Below, in pieces: positions 27,100 to 36,228 of a stretch of 64,000 nt of DNA; the stretch's first letter is position 1, and every line of letters begins with the position of its first letter. Source of the stretch: Bradyrhizobiaceae bacterium (GTDB lineage: Bacteria; Pseudomonadota; Alphaproteobacteria; Rhizobiales; Xanthobacteraceae). The DNA is taken from positions 248,001-312,000 of the forward strand of contig JADYXZ010000019.1 of assembly GCA_020853885.1 (NCBI GenBank), written 5' to 3'. The position numbers and the translations under genes were made by a program. The notes below the pieces were generated by a model that was given only the letters and a program-made list of their open reading frames with translations, did not search any database and was not told where the DNA came from.

Positions 27100-28725
27100 A
27101 TGCAAATGCCGATCCGCCAGGCCGAAGCGGCACCCCGCCCGGATTCGCCGCTCGCGGCCGAGGTCGCCCGCCGGCGCACCTTCGCCATCATCTCGCACCC
27201 GGACGCGGGCAAGACCACGCTCACCGAAAAGCTCCTGCTGTTCGGCGGCGCGATCAATCTCGCGGGGCAGGTGAAGGCGAAGAAGAACCGCCGCAATACG
27301 CGCTCCGACTGGATGGAGATCGAGCGCGAGCGCGGGATTTCCGTCGCCACCTCGGTGATGACCTTCGAGTACAACGGCCGCGTCTTCAACCTGCTCGATA
27401 CGCCGGGCCACGAGGACTTTTCCGAGGACACCTACCGCACGCTCACTGCCGTCGACTCCGCCGTCATGGTGATCGACGCGGCGAAGGGCATCGAGGCGCG
27501 CACGCGCAAGCTGTTCGAGGTCTGCCGCCTGCGCGACATCCCCATCGTCACCTTCATCAACAAGATGGACCGCGAGAGCCGCGATCCGTTCGAGCTGCTC
27601 GACGAGATCGAGAAGACGCTCGCGCTCGATACCGCGCCGATGACCTGGCCGATCGGCCGCGGCCGCGATTTCACCGGCACGCTCGACATCGCCACCGGCA
27701 AGATCCGTCTCATGGAGGAGGACGGCCGCACCGGGCCGCTCGTGCCGCTCGATCTCGCAGCGCTCAAGGCGCGCAACCCGAACCTCGACGTTGCCGCGCT
27801 CGAAGAAGAGTTCGCGCTCGTGCGGGACGCCTGCAAGCGCTTCGACGCTGCGTCCTTTCTCGAAGGGCACCTCACGCCGGTCTTTTTCGGCAGCGCGCTG
27901 AAGAACTTCGGCGTCGCCGATCTCCTCGATGCGCTCGGCAATGCCGCGCCGCCGCCGCGCGCGCAGCAGGCGGATGTCCGCCGCGTCGACGCCGCCGAGC
28001 CGCGCATGACTGCCTTCGTCTTCAAGATCCAGGCGAACATGGACCCGAATCACCGCGACCGCATCGCCTTCGCGCGCCTCTGTTCCGGCAAGCTCGCGCG
28101 CGGCATGAAGGCAAAGCAGGTGCGCACCGGCAAAACCATCAGCCTGCACACGCCGCAGTTCTTCTTCGCCCAGGACCGCGCGCTCGCCGATGAAGCCTTC
28201 GCCGGCGACGTGGTCGGCATTCCGAACCACGGCACGCTGCGGATCGGCGACACGCTCACTGAAGGCGAGGACCTGAAGTTTATCGGCGTGCCGAGCTTCG
28301 CGCCGGAGATCATCCGCCGCGTCAAGCTCGCCGACGCCATGAAGGCGAAGAAGCTGAAGCAGGCCCTGCAGGAGATGGCGGAGGAGGGGGTCGTGCAGGT
28401 GTTCCGCCCGCTCGACGGCTCGCCCGCGCTTGTCGGCGTGGTCGGCTCGCTCCAGCTCGACGTCTTGAAGGTGCGGCTCGACGCGGAATACGGTCTCGAG
28501 GTCGGCTTCGATCAGAGCGAATTTTCGCTCGCCCGCTGGCTTTCGGCGGAAGATGAAAAGAAGCTCGACGAGTTCACCCGGGGAAAATCCTCGTCCGTCG
28601 CCGAAGACCTCGACGGCGCCCTGGTCTTCCTCGCCCGCAACCAGTTCGACCTCGACTATACGGCTGAACGTGCGCCCGGCGTCGTCTTCACGGATGTGAA
28701 GGACACGAAACAGGCCGCCGCGTGA
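27100..28725 (+). CDS. prfC: Peptide chain release factor 3
   Basis: This 541-residue translational GTPase recycles RF1/RF2 from the ribosome. G1 is HPDAGKTTLTEK, G3 is DTPGHEDFSEDTYRTL and G4 is NKMDRESRDP. Length and the C-terminal domains (ALQEMAEEGVVQVFRP, GVVGSLQLDVLKVRLDAEY) match RF3 rather than EF-G. ATGs at 27100 and 27106 are both possible. It is a single gene after a repeat block. Confidence 0.96.
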   Translation: MQMPIRQAEAAPRPDSPLAAEVARRRTFAIISHPDAGKTTLTEKLLLFGGAINLAGQVKAKKNRRNTRSDWMEIERERGISVATSVMTFEYNGRVFNLLDTPGHEDFSEDTYRTLTAVDSAVMVIDAAKGIEARTRKLFEVCRLRDIPIVTFINKMDRESRDPFELLDEIEKTLALDTAPMTWPIGRGRDFTGTLDIATGKIRLMEEDGRTGPLVPLDLAALKARNPNLDVAALEEEFALVRDACKRFDAASFLEGHLTPVFFGSALKNFGVADLLDALGNAAPPPRAQQADVRRVDAAEPRMTAFVFKIQANMDPNHRDRIAFARLCSGKLARGMKAKQVRTGKTISLHTPQFFFAQDRALADEAFAGDVVGIPNHGTLRIGDTLTEGEDLKFIGVPSFAPEIIRRVKLADAMKAKKLKQALQEMAEEGVVQVFRPLDGSPALVGVVGSLQLDVLKVRLDAEYGLEVGFDQSEFSLARWLSAEDEKKLDEFTRGKSSSVAEDLDGALVFLARNQFDLDYTAERAPGVVFTDVKDTKQAAA

Positions 28726-28775
28726 CAACCGGGTCCCGTCAAGTCTAAGTTCCCGCCGCCCATCCGGAGCCCGCC

Positions 28776-29348
28776 ATGCTGCTGATGCTTGCCGGTCTCG
28801 TGCTGTTCCTGCTGACGCACGGTATTACCGCCATGCGCGAGCAGCGGACGGCCGTCATCGCCCGCATCGGCTACATCCCCTACATGGTCGTCAATTCCGC
28901 CGCATCGATCGTCTCCATCCTGATGATCGCCTACGGTTTTGGCGACTGGCGCGCCGAGGGCGGGGTGCCGCTCTGGTACCCGCCGGTCTGGACGCGGCAC
29001 CTTGCGCTCGTCCTGATGCTCCTTGCCAGCATCATGCTGGTGGCCGGCTATTCATCGGGCCGCATCAAGGCGACGCTCAAATATCCCGTGCTCACCTCGA
29101 TCAAGACCTGGGCGCTCGCGCATCTGCTCGCCAACGGCGACGTGCCGACGATCGTGCTCGCACTCGTGATCCTCGCCTGGGTCGTCTATACGCGCATTTC
29201 GATGAAGCGCAGGGAGCCGTCGACGCCGCGCGGACCGAAGGGCTGGGCCGGTGACGCGTTCGCCATCGGCGGCGGTATCGTGCTTTATTTGCTGCTTGTC
29301 TACGTCTTCCACCCCTATGTCATCGGCGTGCCGGTCATGCCGGCCTGA
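28776..29348 (+). CDS. NnrU family integral membrane protein
   Basis: This 190-residue protein has five or six hydrophobic helices. The family pattern is present: LFLLTHGI near the N-terminus, then [15 protein letters not shown] and [16 protein letters not shown] (the conserved polar motif between helices), and a final FHPYVIGV. NnrU was named for a role near denitrification genes, but most members have no known function. No nitrogen-oxide genes are nearby. panB starts 5 bases downstream, so the pair is probably cotranscribed. Confidence 0.85.
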   Translation: MLLMLAGLVLFLLTHGITAMREQRTAVIARIGYIPYMVVNSAASIVSILMIAYGFGDWRAEGGVPLWYPPVWTRHLALVLMLLASIMLVAGYSSGRIKATLKYPVLTSIKTWALAHLLANGDVPTIVLALVILAWVVYTRISMKRREPSTPRGPKGWAGDAFAIGGGIVLYLLLVYVFHPYVIGVPVMPA

Positions 29349-29353
29349 AAATC

Positions 29354-30178
29354 ATGTCCTCGCAAAACGAAATCCGCCGCATCACCGCGCCTGAAATCCA
29401 CGCCCGTAAGAACGGCGAGCCCATCGTCGCGCTCACGTCCTATCATGCGCACACCGCCGGTCTGCTCGATCAGTACGTCGACGTGATCCTGGTCGGCGAC
29501 TCGCTCGGCATGGTCATGCACGGCCTCGAAACGACCGTGCCGGTGACCCTCGACATGATGATCCTGCAGGGCCGCGCCGTGATGCGCGGCTCGAAGCGCG
29601 CGCTTGTCGTCGTCGATATGCCGTTCGGCTCCTACGAGGAGAGCCGCGAGCAGGCGTTCCGCAGTTGCGCGCGCGTGCTGAAGGAGACGCACTGCGGCGC
29701 GATCAAGCTGGAGGGCGGCGCGCGCATGGCCGAGACCATCCGTTTCCTTGTCGAGCGCGGCGTGCCGGTCATGGCCCATATCGGCATGACGCCGCAGTCG
29801 ATCAACACGCTCGGCTCCTTCCGCGCCCGGGGCCGCGACGAAGCGGAATGGGACAAGTTCCTCGCCGACGCGCACGCGGTCGCCGACGCCGGCGCCTTCT
29901 CGGTGGTTGTCGAAGCCGTGGCCGAGCCGCTGGCGAAGCGCATCACCGAGGAGATCGCCATTCCGACGATCGGCATCGGCGCGAGCGCCGCCTGCGACGG
30001 CCAGATCCTCGTGCTGGAGGACATGCTCGGCCTGTCGCAGCGCGTGCCGAAGTTCGTCAAGCGCTTCGGCGAGCTGGCCGGCCACATCGAAGGGGCGGTG
30101 AAGGCGTATGCGGACGAAGTCCGCTCGCGCAAGTTTCCCGGCCCGGAGCACGTCTATCCGCTCAAGCGCAAGACCTGA
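29354..30178 (+). CDS. panB: 3-methyl-2-oxobutanoate hydroxymethyltransferase
   Basis: This 274-residue enzyme makes ketopantoate from alpha-ketoisovalerate and 5,10-methylene-THF, the first step of pantothenate synthesis. The (beta/alpha)8 signature blocks are [24 protein letters not shown] (metal-binding Asp), [35 protein letters not shown] (catalytic Glu) and [21 protein letters not shown]. No panC is adjacent. It lies 5 bases downstream of the NnrU-like gene. Confidence 0.97.
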   Translation: MSSQNEIRRITAPEIHARKNGEPIVALTSYHAHTAGLLDQYVDVILVGDSLGMVMHGLETTVPVTLDMMILQGRAVMRGSKRALVVVDMPFGSYEESREQAFRSCARVLKETHCGAIKLEGGARMAETIRFLVERGVPVMAHIGMTPQSINTLGSFRARGRDEAEWDKFLADAHAVADAGAFSVVVEAVAEPLAKRITEEIAIPTIGIGASAACDGQILVLEDMLGLSQRVPKFVKRFGELAGHIEGAVKAYADEVRSRKFPGPEHVYPLKRKT

Positions 30179-30280
30179 GGAATCAAAGAATTAGTAGCGT
30201 TTGCCACGATCCGTCCACATCTCTAGTGTACCGCGCAAATCGGCGCCAAGGCCCGCGAACGGCCGTCTCCAGGGAATTCC

Positions 30281-30958
30281 ATGTCCGACATCATCCGCGA
30301 AGTCGACGAAGAGCTTCGCCACGAACGCTACAAGAAGCTCTGGGACCGCTACGGGCTGTATGTCATCGGCGCCGCGCTCCTGCTCGTGCTCGCCGTTGCC
30401 GGCTGGCGCGGCTGGGAATGGTACGCCGCGCGCGAGGCGGCGAAATCGGGCGCGCAGTTCGAGGCGGCGATGCAGCTTGCCGCCGAGGGCAAGCGCGACG
30501 AAGCCGAAGCCGCATTCAACGCACTCGCCAAAGAAGGCACCGCGGGCTATCGCGTGCTCGCCCGCTTCAGCGCCGCCGCCGAGCTTGCGCGCAAGGACGT
30601 GAATGCCGGCGTGGCCGCGTTCGACGCGATCGCCGCCGATGCCTCGATCGACGCGGTGCTGCGCGACGTGGCGCGCCTGCGCGCCGGCTATCTTCTCGTC
30701 GATACCGCATCGGTGAAGGAAATCGCGGATCGCATGCAGCCGCTGTTCGGCCCGTCGGCGCCGTTCCGGCATTCCGCGAACGAATTGATTGCGCTGTCGC
30801 ACTTCCGGGCGGGCGAGAGCACGGCGGCGGCAAAGATCGTCTCCGAGCTTCTGACCGATCCGGAGATCCCGCCGTCCATGCGCCCGCGCCTGCAGGTTCT
30901 GAACGCGCTCGTCGCGGGCGCGGCGGCAGGACCGGCCGCGGCCCCGGCCACGCAATGA
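30281..30958 (+). CDS. YfgM-like TPR_21 membrane protein
   Basis: This 225-residue protein has a short cytoplasmic N-terminus (DIIREVDEELRHERYKKLWDRYG), one transmembrane helix at about 27-46 and a periplasmic helical part with TPR-like repeats (EAEAAFNALAKEGTAGY, ARFSAAAEL). This is the layout of YfgM, which interacts with the Sec translocon and periplasmic chaperones. In many proteobacteria it lies next to bamB and der. Here a small lipoprotein gene overlaps it by 4 bases and der follows. Confidence 0.88.
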   Translation: MSDIIREVDEELRHERYKKLWDRYGLYVIGAALLLVLAVAGWRGWEWYAAREAAKSGAQFEAAMQLAAEGKRDEAEAAFNALAKEGTAGYRVLARFSAAAELARKDVNAGVAAFDAIAADASIDAVLRDVARLRAGYLLVDTASVKEIADRMQPLFGPSAPFRHSANELIALSHFRAGESTAAAKIVSELLTDPEIPPSMRPRLQVLNALVAGAAAGPAAAPATQ

Positions 30959-31335
30959 GAACGATCGCCATGTTCATGACCGGCCAATCCAGAAGATTTC
31001 TTTGCCGCATGCTGATCGCGCTGCCGATCGCGCTTGCGCTCGCCGGCTGCGAGACCATGGACAAGCTCAACCCCTTCCAGGAGAAGGAGACGCCGCTGCC
31101 CGGCGCGCGCCGCCCGCTGTTTCCAGAAGGCGTGCCCGGCGTCGATTTCGGTGCGCCGCCGCCGCAGCCGTCGAACGCGAACATTCCCATTCCGTCGTCG
31201 ATCGGCCAGGACGAGACCCCCCCGCCGCAGGCGCAGCCGTCCGCGCAGACCGCCCGCGCACCGCAGCCGGCACAGCGCCCGGGCACGAAATCCTCGCAGG
31301 GCACCTCGGATGATGCCTGGGCCGGGACGCGCTAG
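30955..31335 (+). CDS. Small proline-rich lipoprotein between the TPR gene and der
   Basis: This 126-residue protein has a signal peptide ending in the lipobox LALAGC (Cys ~33). The mature part is low-complexity and Pro/Gln/Ala-rich (residues ~60-120). The [16 protein letters not shown] stretch just after the lipidated Cys recalls the start of alphaproteobacterial BamB lipoproteins, but the beta-propeller is missing altogether. The ATG overlaps the TPR stop by 4 bases; a second Met lies at 30970. It is probably anchored in the outer membrane. Function unknown. Confidence 0.78.
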   Translation: MRTIAMFMTGQSRRFLCRMLIALPIALALAGCETMDKLNPFQEKETPLPGARRPLFPEGVPGVDFGAPPPQPSNANIPIPSSIGQDETPPPQAQPSAQTARAPQPAQRPGTKSSQGTSDDAWAGTR

Positions 31336-31379
31336 ACTGCAAGCGGTTCGATTTTCCTCTTTCCCAATCGTGTCATGCG

Positions 31380-32723
31380 ATGCGCCCGCTCGTCGCCATC
31401 GTCGGCCGCCCCAATGTCGGCAAGTCGACGCTCTTCAACCGCCTGGTCGGCAAGCGCCTCGCACTTGTCGATGACCACCCGGGCGTGACGCGCGACCGCC
31501 GCTTCGGCGAAGCGGAGCTTGGCGATCTGAAATTCGGCGTGATCGACACCGCGGGCTTCGACGAAGCCGCCGGGCAGGGGCTTTCCGCCCGCATGCAGGT
31601 GCAGACCGAGGCGGCGATCCGCGAGGCGGACGTCGTCCTCTTTCTCATGGATGCCCGCGCCGGCATCACGCCGGACGACCGCGTGTTCGCCAACCTCGTG
31701 CGCAAGTCCGGCAAGCCCGTCGTCGTCGTCGCCAACAAGGCGGAAGGGAAGGCCGCGGCCGGCGCCTACGAGGCGTTCGAGCTCGGCCTTGGCGAGCCGG
31801 TGGCGATCTCCGCCGAGCACGGCGAAGGGCTCGCCGACCTCTACAGTGCGCTGCTGGAGTCGCTGCCGGAAAAGCCGGAAGAAGCGGAGCGCGAGGAAGA
31901 GCGCCCCATCCGTGTCGCCGTCGTCGGCCGGCCGAACGCCGGCAAGTCCACGCTCATCAACCGCCTACTTGGTGAGGAGCGGCTGCTCACCGGCCCCGAG
32001 CCCGGCATCACGCGAGATTCAATTTCCGTCGCGTTCCAGCGCGGCGCCCAGCGCTTCGAGTTGCACGACACCGCCGGCCTCCGCCGCCGCTCGCGCATCG
32101 AGGACAAGCTGGAGAAGCTTTCCGCCGCCGACGCGCTCAACGCCATCCGCTTTGCGGAGGTCGTCGTCCTCCTGCTCGACGCGACCAAGCCGTTCGAGGA
32201 GCAGGATTTGCGCATCGCCGATCTCGTCGTGAACGAGGGCCGCGCGCTGGTGATCGGCATGAACAAGAGCGATCTCGTCGAGCCGTCCACGCTCACGCCG
32301 CGGAAATTGCGCGGGCAGGCGGACCACTGGCTGCCGCAGGCGAAGGGCATGCCGATCGTTGCGGTTTCGGGCCTGGGCGGGCAGGGGCTCGACAAGCTGA
32401 TGGACGCGGTGGTGGATATCCATAAGGTCTGGAACCGCCGCATGCCGACCGCCGCGCTCAATCGCTTCCTGCAGGCCGCGACCGAGCAGAATCCGCCGCC
32501 CGCGATCTCCGGCGGCCGCATCAAGCTGCGCTACATGACGCAGCCCAAGGCCCGCCCGCCGAGCTTCGTCCTCTTCGGCACGCGCACCAACGCGCTACCG
32601 GAATCCTACGTGCGCTATCTCATCAATGGCCTGCGCGAGGCGTTCGACCTGCCGGGCGTGCCGATCCGGCTCGCCTTCCGCGAAGGCGAGAATCCGTTCG
32701 CGAAGAAGAAGCGCAAGCGCTGA
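31380..32723 (+). CDS. der: Ribosome-assembly GTPase Der (EngA)
   Basis: This 447-residue protein has two tandem GTPase domains. Domain 1 has [20 protein letters not shown] and NKAE. Domain 2 has [21 protein letters not shown] and NKSD. The C-terminal KH-like domain carries [19 protein letters not shown] and a basic tail KKKRKR. It acts in 50S subunit assembly. It follows the lipoprotein gene by 44 bases. Confidence 0.97.
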   Translation: MRPLVAIVGRPNVGKSTLFNRLVGKRLALVDDHPGVTRDRRFGEAELGDLKFGVIDTAGFDEAAGQGLSARMQVQTEAAIREADVVLFLMDARAGITPDDRVFANLVRKSGKPVVVVANKAEGKAAAGAYEAFELGLGEPVAISAEHGEGLADLYSALLESLPEKPEEAEREEERPIRVAVVGRPNAGKSTLINRLLGEERLLTGPEPGITRDSISVAFQRGAQRFELHDTAGLRRRSRIEDKLEKLSAADALNAIRFAEVVVLLLDATKPFEEQDLRIADLVVNEGRALVIGMNKSDLVEPSTLTPRKLRGQADHWLPQAKGMPIVAVSGLGGQGLDKLMDAVVDIHKVWNRRMPTAALNRFLQAATEQNPPPAISGGRIKLRYMTQPKARPPSFVLFGTRTNALPESYVRYLINGLREAFDLPGVPIRLAFREGENPFAKKKRKR

Positions 32724-32730
32724 AGGTTCC

Positions 32731-32836
32731 GTCGTCCTGAGGTGCCCGCGCGCAGCGCGGGCCTCGAAGGACGACGCCAAGATTGTCATCCTTCGAGGCT
32801 TGCGGCCTTCGGCCGCTCGCACCTCAGGATGACGAC
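32731..32836. repeat. Dispersed inverted repeat, family B
   Basis: The unit begins GTCGTCCTGAGGTGCCCGCG and ends CGCACCTCAGGATGACGACG, so its outer ends are inverted repeats. Inner palindromes are CCGCGCGCAGCGCGG and GCGGCCTTCGGCCGC. It fills the whole space between the convergent der and SDR stop codons and could act as a bidirectional terminator-like hairpin. Confidence 0.85.
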
Positions 32837-32837
32837 G

Positions 32838-33587
32838 TCATTCCGGCCCGCGGAATTCGAGAAACTTCTTCACCCGGTAGTCGTAGAGCTTGCCGCTCAC
32901 CTCGCAGCTCGGCAGGCACAGCGGAATGATGTGTGCCGCCACCTTGTGCGGCGGCTCGAGCGTCATCGGGTCCTCGCCCGGCATCGCCTGCGCGCGCATG
33001 CGCGTCCGCGTCGGCCCCGGGTTGAACAGGTTGACCTTCACGTTCGTCTTTTCGGTTTCCGCCGCATAGATGCGCGCGAGCATTTCGAGCGCGGCCTTGG
33101 AGACGGAATAGGCGCCCCAATAGGCGGCGGCCCGTTGCGCGACGCCGGTGGAAAGAAACACAGCGCGTCCCGCTTCCGATTGCCGCAGCAACGGGTCGAG
33201 CGAGCGGATCAGCCGCCAGTTGGCCGTGAGATTGGTCGCGATCACGTCGTCCCAGGCCTTGGGATCGATATGCCCGAGCGGCGAGAGCGTGCCGAGAATG
33301 GCGGCGTTCGCCACCAGCACGTCGAGCCGCTTGTAGCGCTCGTAGAGGCTCGCCCCGAGCCGGTCGATGGCGGCGCCGTCCCTCAGGTCGGCGGGAACGA
33401 GCGTCGCCGTGCCGCCCGCCTGCTGGATCGCATCGTCGAGCTCCTCGAGCCCGCCGGTCGTGCGCGCGAGCGCCACCACATGCGCGCCGGCGCGCGCAAG
33501 CTCCAGCGCCACGGCCTTACCGATGCCGCGCGAGGCGCCGGTGACGAGTGCGATCTTGTCGGTGAGGGATTTGCCTGTCTCGCTCAT
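32838..33587 (-). CDS. Short-chain dehydrogenase/reductase
   Basis: This 249-residue classical SDR has the cofactor motif TGASRGIG near residue 16, the structural NAAIL, the catalytic Ser in LSTGVAQ and the YSVSK active-site motif. R/G residues after the first strand do not settle NAD versus NADP. AGGA lies 8 bases before the ATG. SDR genes downstream of purF are common in related bacteria. The substrate is unknown. Confidence 0.92.
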   Translation of the reverse strand: MSETGKSLTDKIALVTGASRGIGKAVALELARAGAHVVALARTTGGLEELDDAIQQAGGTATLVPADLRDGAAIDRLGASLYERYKRLDVLVANAAILGTLSPLGHIDPKAWDDVIATNLTANWRLIRSLDPLLRQSEAGRAVFLSTGVAQRAAAYWGAYSVSKAALEMLARIYAAETEKTNVKVNLFNPGPTRTRMRAQAMPGEDPMTLEPPHKVAAHIIPLCLPSCEVSGKLYDYRVKKFLEFRGPE

Positions 33588-33607
33588 TCTTGAAATCCTG
33601 AATCAAT

Positions 33608-33813
33608 CGCCCTCATCCTGAGGAGCCGTTCGCCGGACGAAGTCGGGCGAACGGCGTCTCGAAGGATGAGGGCGGATAGCATGGATCGCCACCTCCTTCG
33701 AGAAGCGGCTCCTCATCTTGGGCAGCCGCCCTCATGGTTCGAGACGCGCGACTTTGTCGCGCTCCTCACCATGAGGGCGGCTGACGAAGGACCGCCGCTC
33801 CTTAGGATGAGGC
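33608..33813. repeat. Two tandem family B dispersed repeats upstream of the SDR gene
   Basis: Unit 1 (33608-33675) reads CGCCCTCATCCTGAGGAG... and ends CTCGAAGGATGAGGGCGG, with an inner CGTTCGCC/GGCGAACG hairpin. Unit 2 (33689-33813) starts TCCTTCGAGAAGCGGCTCC and contains CCGCCCTCATGGTTCGAGACGC with its inverted partner CTCACCATGAGGGCGG. Together they occupy most of the 245-base gap between SDR and purF; no gene is seen. Confidence 0.82.
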
Positions 33814-33831
33814 GATCCGGTTTTTGTTGGG

Positions 33832-35307
33832 TCAGCTCGCCTCGGCGAGCAGCGACAACTGCTTCGGCCCGACTTCGCCCTGCCGGTCGGTGAGGGGCGT
33901 CGGATAGTCGCCGGTGAAGCAGTGGTCGGTATATTGCGGATGCTCGGGGTCGCGCCGGTTGTAACCCATGGCGCGGTAGAGACCGTCGATCGACAGGAAC
34001 TGCAGCGAGTCCGCGCCGATATATTTCCGCATGCCCTCGAGGTCGTGCGTCGCCGCGAGCAGCTTGTCGCGCTCCGGCGTGTCGATGCCGTAGAAATCCG
34101 AATGCGTGATCGGCGGGCTGGCAATGCGCATGTGCACCTCGCTCGCTCCCGCCTCGCGCATCATGCGCACGATCTTGATCGAGGTGGTGCCGCGCACGAG
34201 GCTGTCGTCGATCAGCACGATGCGCTTGCCCGTCACCACCGCGCGGTTCGCCGAGTGTTTCAGGCGCACGCCGAGCTCGCGGATCTGCTGCGCCGGCTCG
34301 ATGAAGGTGCGACCGACATAATGGTTGCGGATCAGGCCGAGCTCATAGGGTACGCCCGACTCCTGCGCATAGCCGATCGCCGCCGGCACGCCGGAATCGG
34401 GCACCGGCACGACCACGTCCGCCTCTGCGCGATGCTCGCGGGCGAGCTGTGCGCCGAGATTTTTGCGGACGTCATAGACGCTGCGGCCGCCGATGATCGA
34501 ATCCGGCCGCGCGAAGTAGATGTATTCGAAGATGCAGGGCCGCGGCGTCATCGGCGGAAACGGCTTGAAGGACTGGATGCCTTCGCCGTCGATCACCACG
34601 ACCTCGCCGTTCTCGACGTCGCGCACGTAGCGCGCGCCGATGATGTCGAGCGCGCACGTTTCCGACGTCACGATGAAAGAATCCCCGAGCCGCCCCAGCA
34701 CCAGCGGCCGGATGCCGAGCGGGTCGCGCACGCCGATCAGCTTCTTGTTGGTGAGACTGACGAAGGCATAGGCACCCTCGAGCGAGCGCAGGCCATCGAT
34801 GAAGCGCTCGACGAAGCGCGGCAGCTTCGAGCGCGCCACGAGATGCAGCATCACCTCGGTGTCGGAGGTCGACTGCATGATCGCGCCGTCGCGCACGAGC
34901 TGGCGCCGCACCGTCAGGGCGTTGGTGAGATTGCCGTTATGGGCGATGGCGAAGCCGCCGGCATCGAGCTCGGAGAACAGCGGCTGCACGTTGCGCAGGA
35001 TCGTCTCGCCCGTGGTCGAGTAGCGCACATGGCCGACCGCCGCCGAGCCGGGCAGGCGGTCGATCACGCTGCGCTTGGAGAACGTGTCGCCGACGAGCCC
35101 GAGCCGCCGCTCCGAATGGAACCGCGTTCCGTCATAACTGACGATGCCGGCCGCTTCCTGTCCCCGGTGCTGGAGCGCATGCAGCCCGAGCGCGGTGATC
35201 GCCGCCGCCTCGGGATGATTGAAGATGCCGAACACGCCGCATTCTTCGCGCGGACGGTCGCTCTCGAAGTCGAGCTCGACCTCGCCGATGTGTTCCTCTG
35301 AGGCCAT
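33832..35307 (-). CDS. purF: Amidophosphoribosyltransferase
   Basis: This 491-residue enzyme catalyses the first step of purine synthesis, PRPP plus glutamine to phosphoribosylamine. A 22-residue propeptide precedes the N-terminal nucleophile C23 (REE-CGVFGIF). The Ntn-type glutaminase domain follows, with LQHRGQEAAGI and AHNGNLTN. The phosphoribosyltransferase motif is VLIDDSLVRGTTS. The frame is open to 35409, but GGAGGG 6 bases upstream fixes the ATG at 35307. It lies 22 bases downstream of cvpA, the same order as in E. coli. Confidence 0.97.
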   Translation of the reverse strand: MASEEHIGEVELDFESDRPREECGVFGIFNHPEAAAITALGLHALQHRGQEAAGIVSYDGTRFHSERRLGLVGDTFSKRSVIDRLPGSAAVGHVRYSTTGETILRNVQPLFSELDAGGFAIAHNGNLTNALTVRRQLVRDGAIMQSTSDTEVMLHLVARSKLPRFVERFIDGLRSLEGAYAFVSLTNKKLIGVRDPLGIRPLVLGRLGDSFIVTSETCALDIIGARYVRDVENGEVVVIDGEGIQSFKPFPPMTPRPCIFEYIYFARPDSIIGGRSVYDVRKNLGAQLAREHRAEADVVVPVPDSGVPAAIGYAQESGVPYELGLIRNHYVGRTFIEPAQQIRELGVRLKHSANRAVVTGKRIVLIDDSLVRGTTSIKIVRMMREAGASEVHMRIASPPITHSDFYGIDTPERDKLLAATHDLEGMRKYIGADSLQFLSIDGLYRAMGYNRRDPEHPQYTDHCFTGDYPTPLTDRQGEVGPKQLSLLAEAS

Positions 35308-35329
35308 ACCGCCCTCCGCCTCGATCCCG

Positions 35330-36070
35330 TCAGCGCGGCGCGCCGCGCGCAACCTCGAGCAATTGTTCGAAACCCTGGCGTTCGCTGCGCTTGTATCCGG
35401 TCTCGCCATTGCTCGCGTCGGCGAAACGGGGCGCTTGTCGTTTGCTGCCGGACTTGTCCGGCTCGACCGGCCGGACCGGCGACGGCTGCTGGGCCGGGGC
35501 GGGCGCTGGCTGGACCGGTGAAGGCTGTCCCGGCTCGGCCGGTTCCTCGCCGCCCTTTTGCGGCCGCAGCCTCTTCAAGATGGCGGTCTCGGGGTCATCC
35601 GGCAAGAGCGAGAGGAGCCAGTCGCCGGTCGCCTGCAGCACCACCCGCGAGCGCGCATTGGTGACCCAATCGGGCTGGCTCTTCGCCGGCACGAGCCACG
35701 CGAAGAAGAGAAACGCCACGACCATGATGACGAGCCCGCGGGCGAGCCCGAACAGGAACCCGAGCGAGCGGTCCAGCGCGCCGACGCGGCTGTCGAGGAT
35801 GAGATCGGAAATCTTTACCGTGAATAGCGAAACCACGAGCAGCGTGATGAGGAACAGGCCGCCGATGGCGATACCCTTCGCCAGGAGGTCGTTCGCGACG
35901 TAATCGCGTACCAGCGCCTCGGCCCGGGCGTAGCCATAGAGTGTGACGCCGGCGGCGATCAGCCACGAGGCGATGGACAGGATCTCGCGCATGAATCCCC
36001 GCACCATCGCGAGGATTCCGGAGATCAGCATGACCGCCAGAAGTCCGATGTCGAGAAGGGTCAGGGGCAT
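35330..36070 (-). CDS. cvpA: CvpA family membrane protein with extended C-terminus
   Basis: This 246-residue protein has four N-terminal helices (residues ~5-145) that match CvpA: LLAVMLISGILAMVRGFMREILSI, DRSLGFLFGLARGLVIM. The remaining ~90 residues are a Pro/Gln/Glu-rich cytoplasmic tail (PAPAPAQQPSPVRPVEP) that makes it longer than E. coli CvpA (~160). The family was named for colicin V production but is a general envelope protein gene. It is upstream of and probably cotranscribed with purF. Confidence 0.9.
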   Translation of the reverse strand: MPLTLLDIGLLAVMLISGILAMVRGFMREILSIASWLIAAGVTLYGYARAEALVRDYVANDLLAKGIAIGGLFLITLLVVSLFTVKISDLILDSRVGALDRSLGFLFGLARGLVIMVVAFLFFAWLVPAKSQPDWVTNARSRVVLQATGDWLLSLLPDDPETAILKRLRPQKGGEEPAEPGQPSPVQPAPAPAQQPSPVRPVEPDKSGSKRQAPRFADASNGETGYKRSERQGFEQLLEVARGAPR

Positions 36071-36228
36071 CTTGCCCTGTTCTCCGCGGGAATTGTCGAC
36101 TCGCCGGACGGGCCGGGCGGAAAGCTTATAGCGGGCTCCCCAAGCGTCGTCATCCTGCCTCCGCCGTCGGATTCTGGCCGGTTTTGCTCACATTGACGGC
36201 ATTCACGGCGATTCCGCGGCGGTGTGTC

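Noticed and set aside
28776..29348. NnrU as evidence for denitrification in this region
   Set aside because: No nitrite or nitric-oxide reductase genes are nearby, and NnrU-family proteins occur widely without them.
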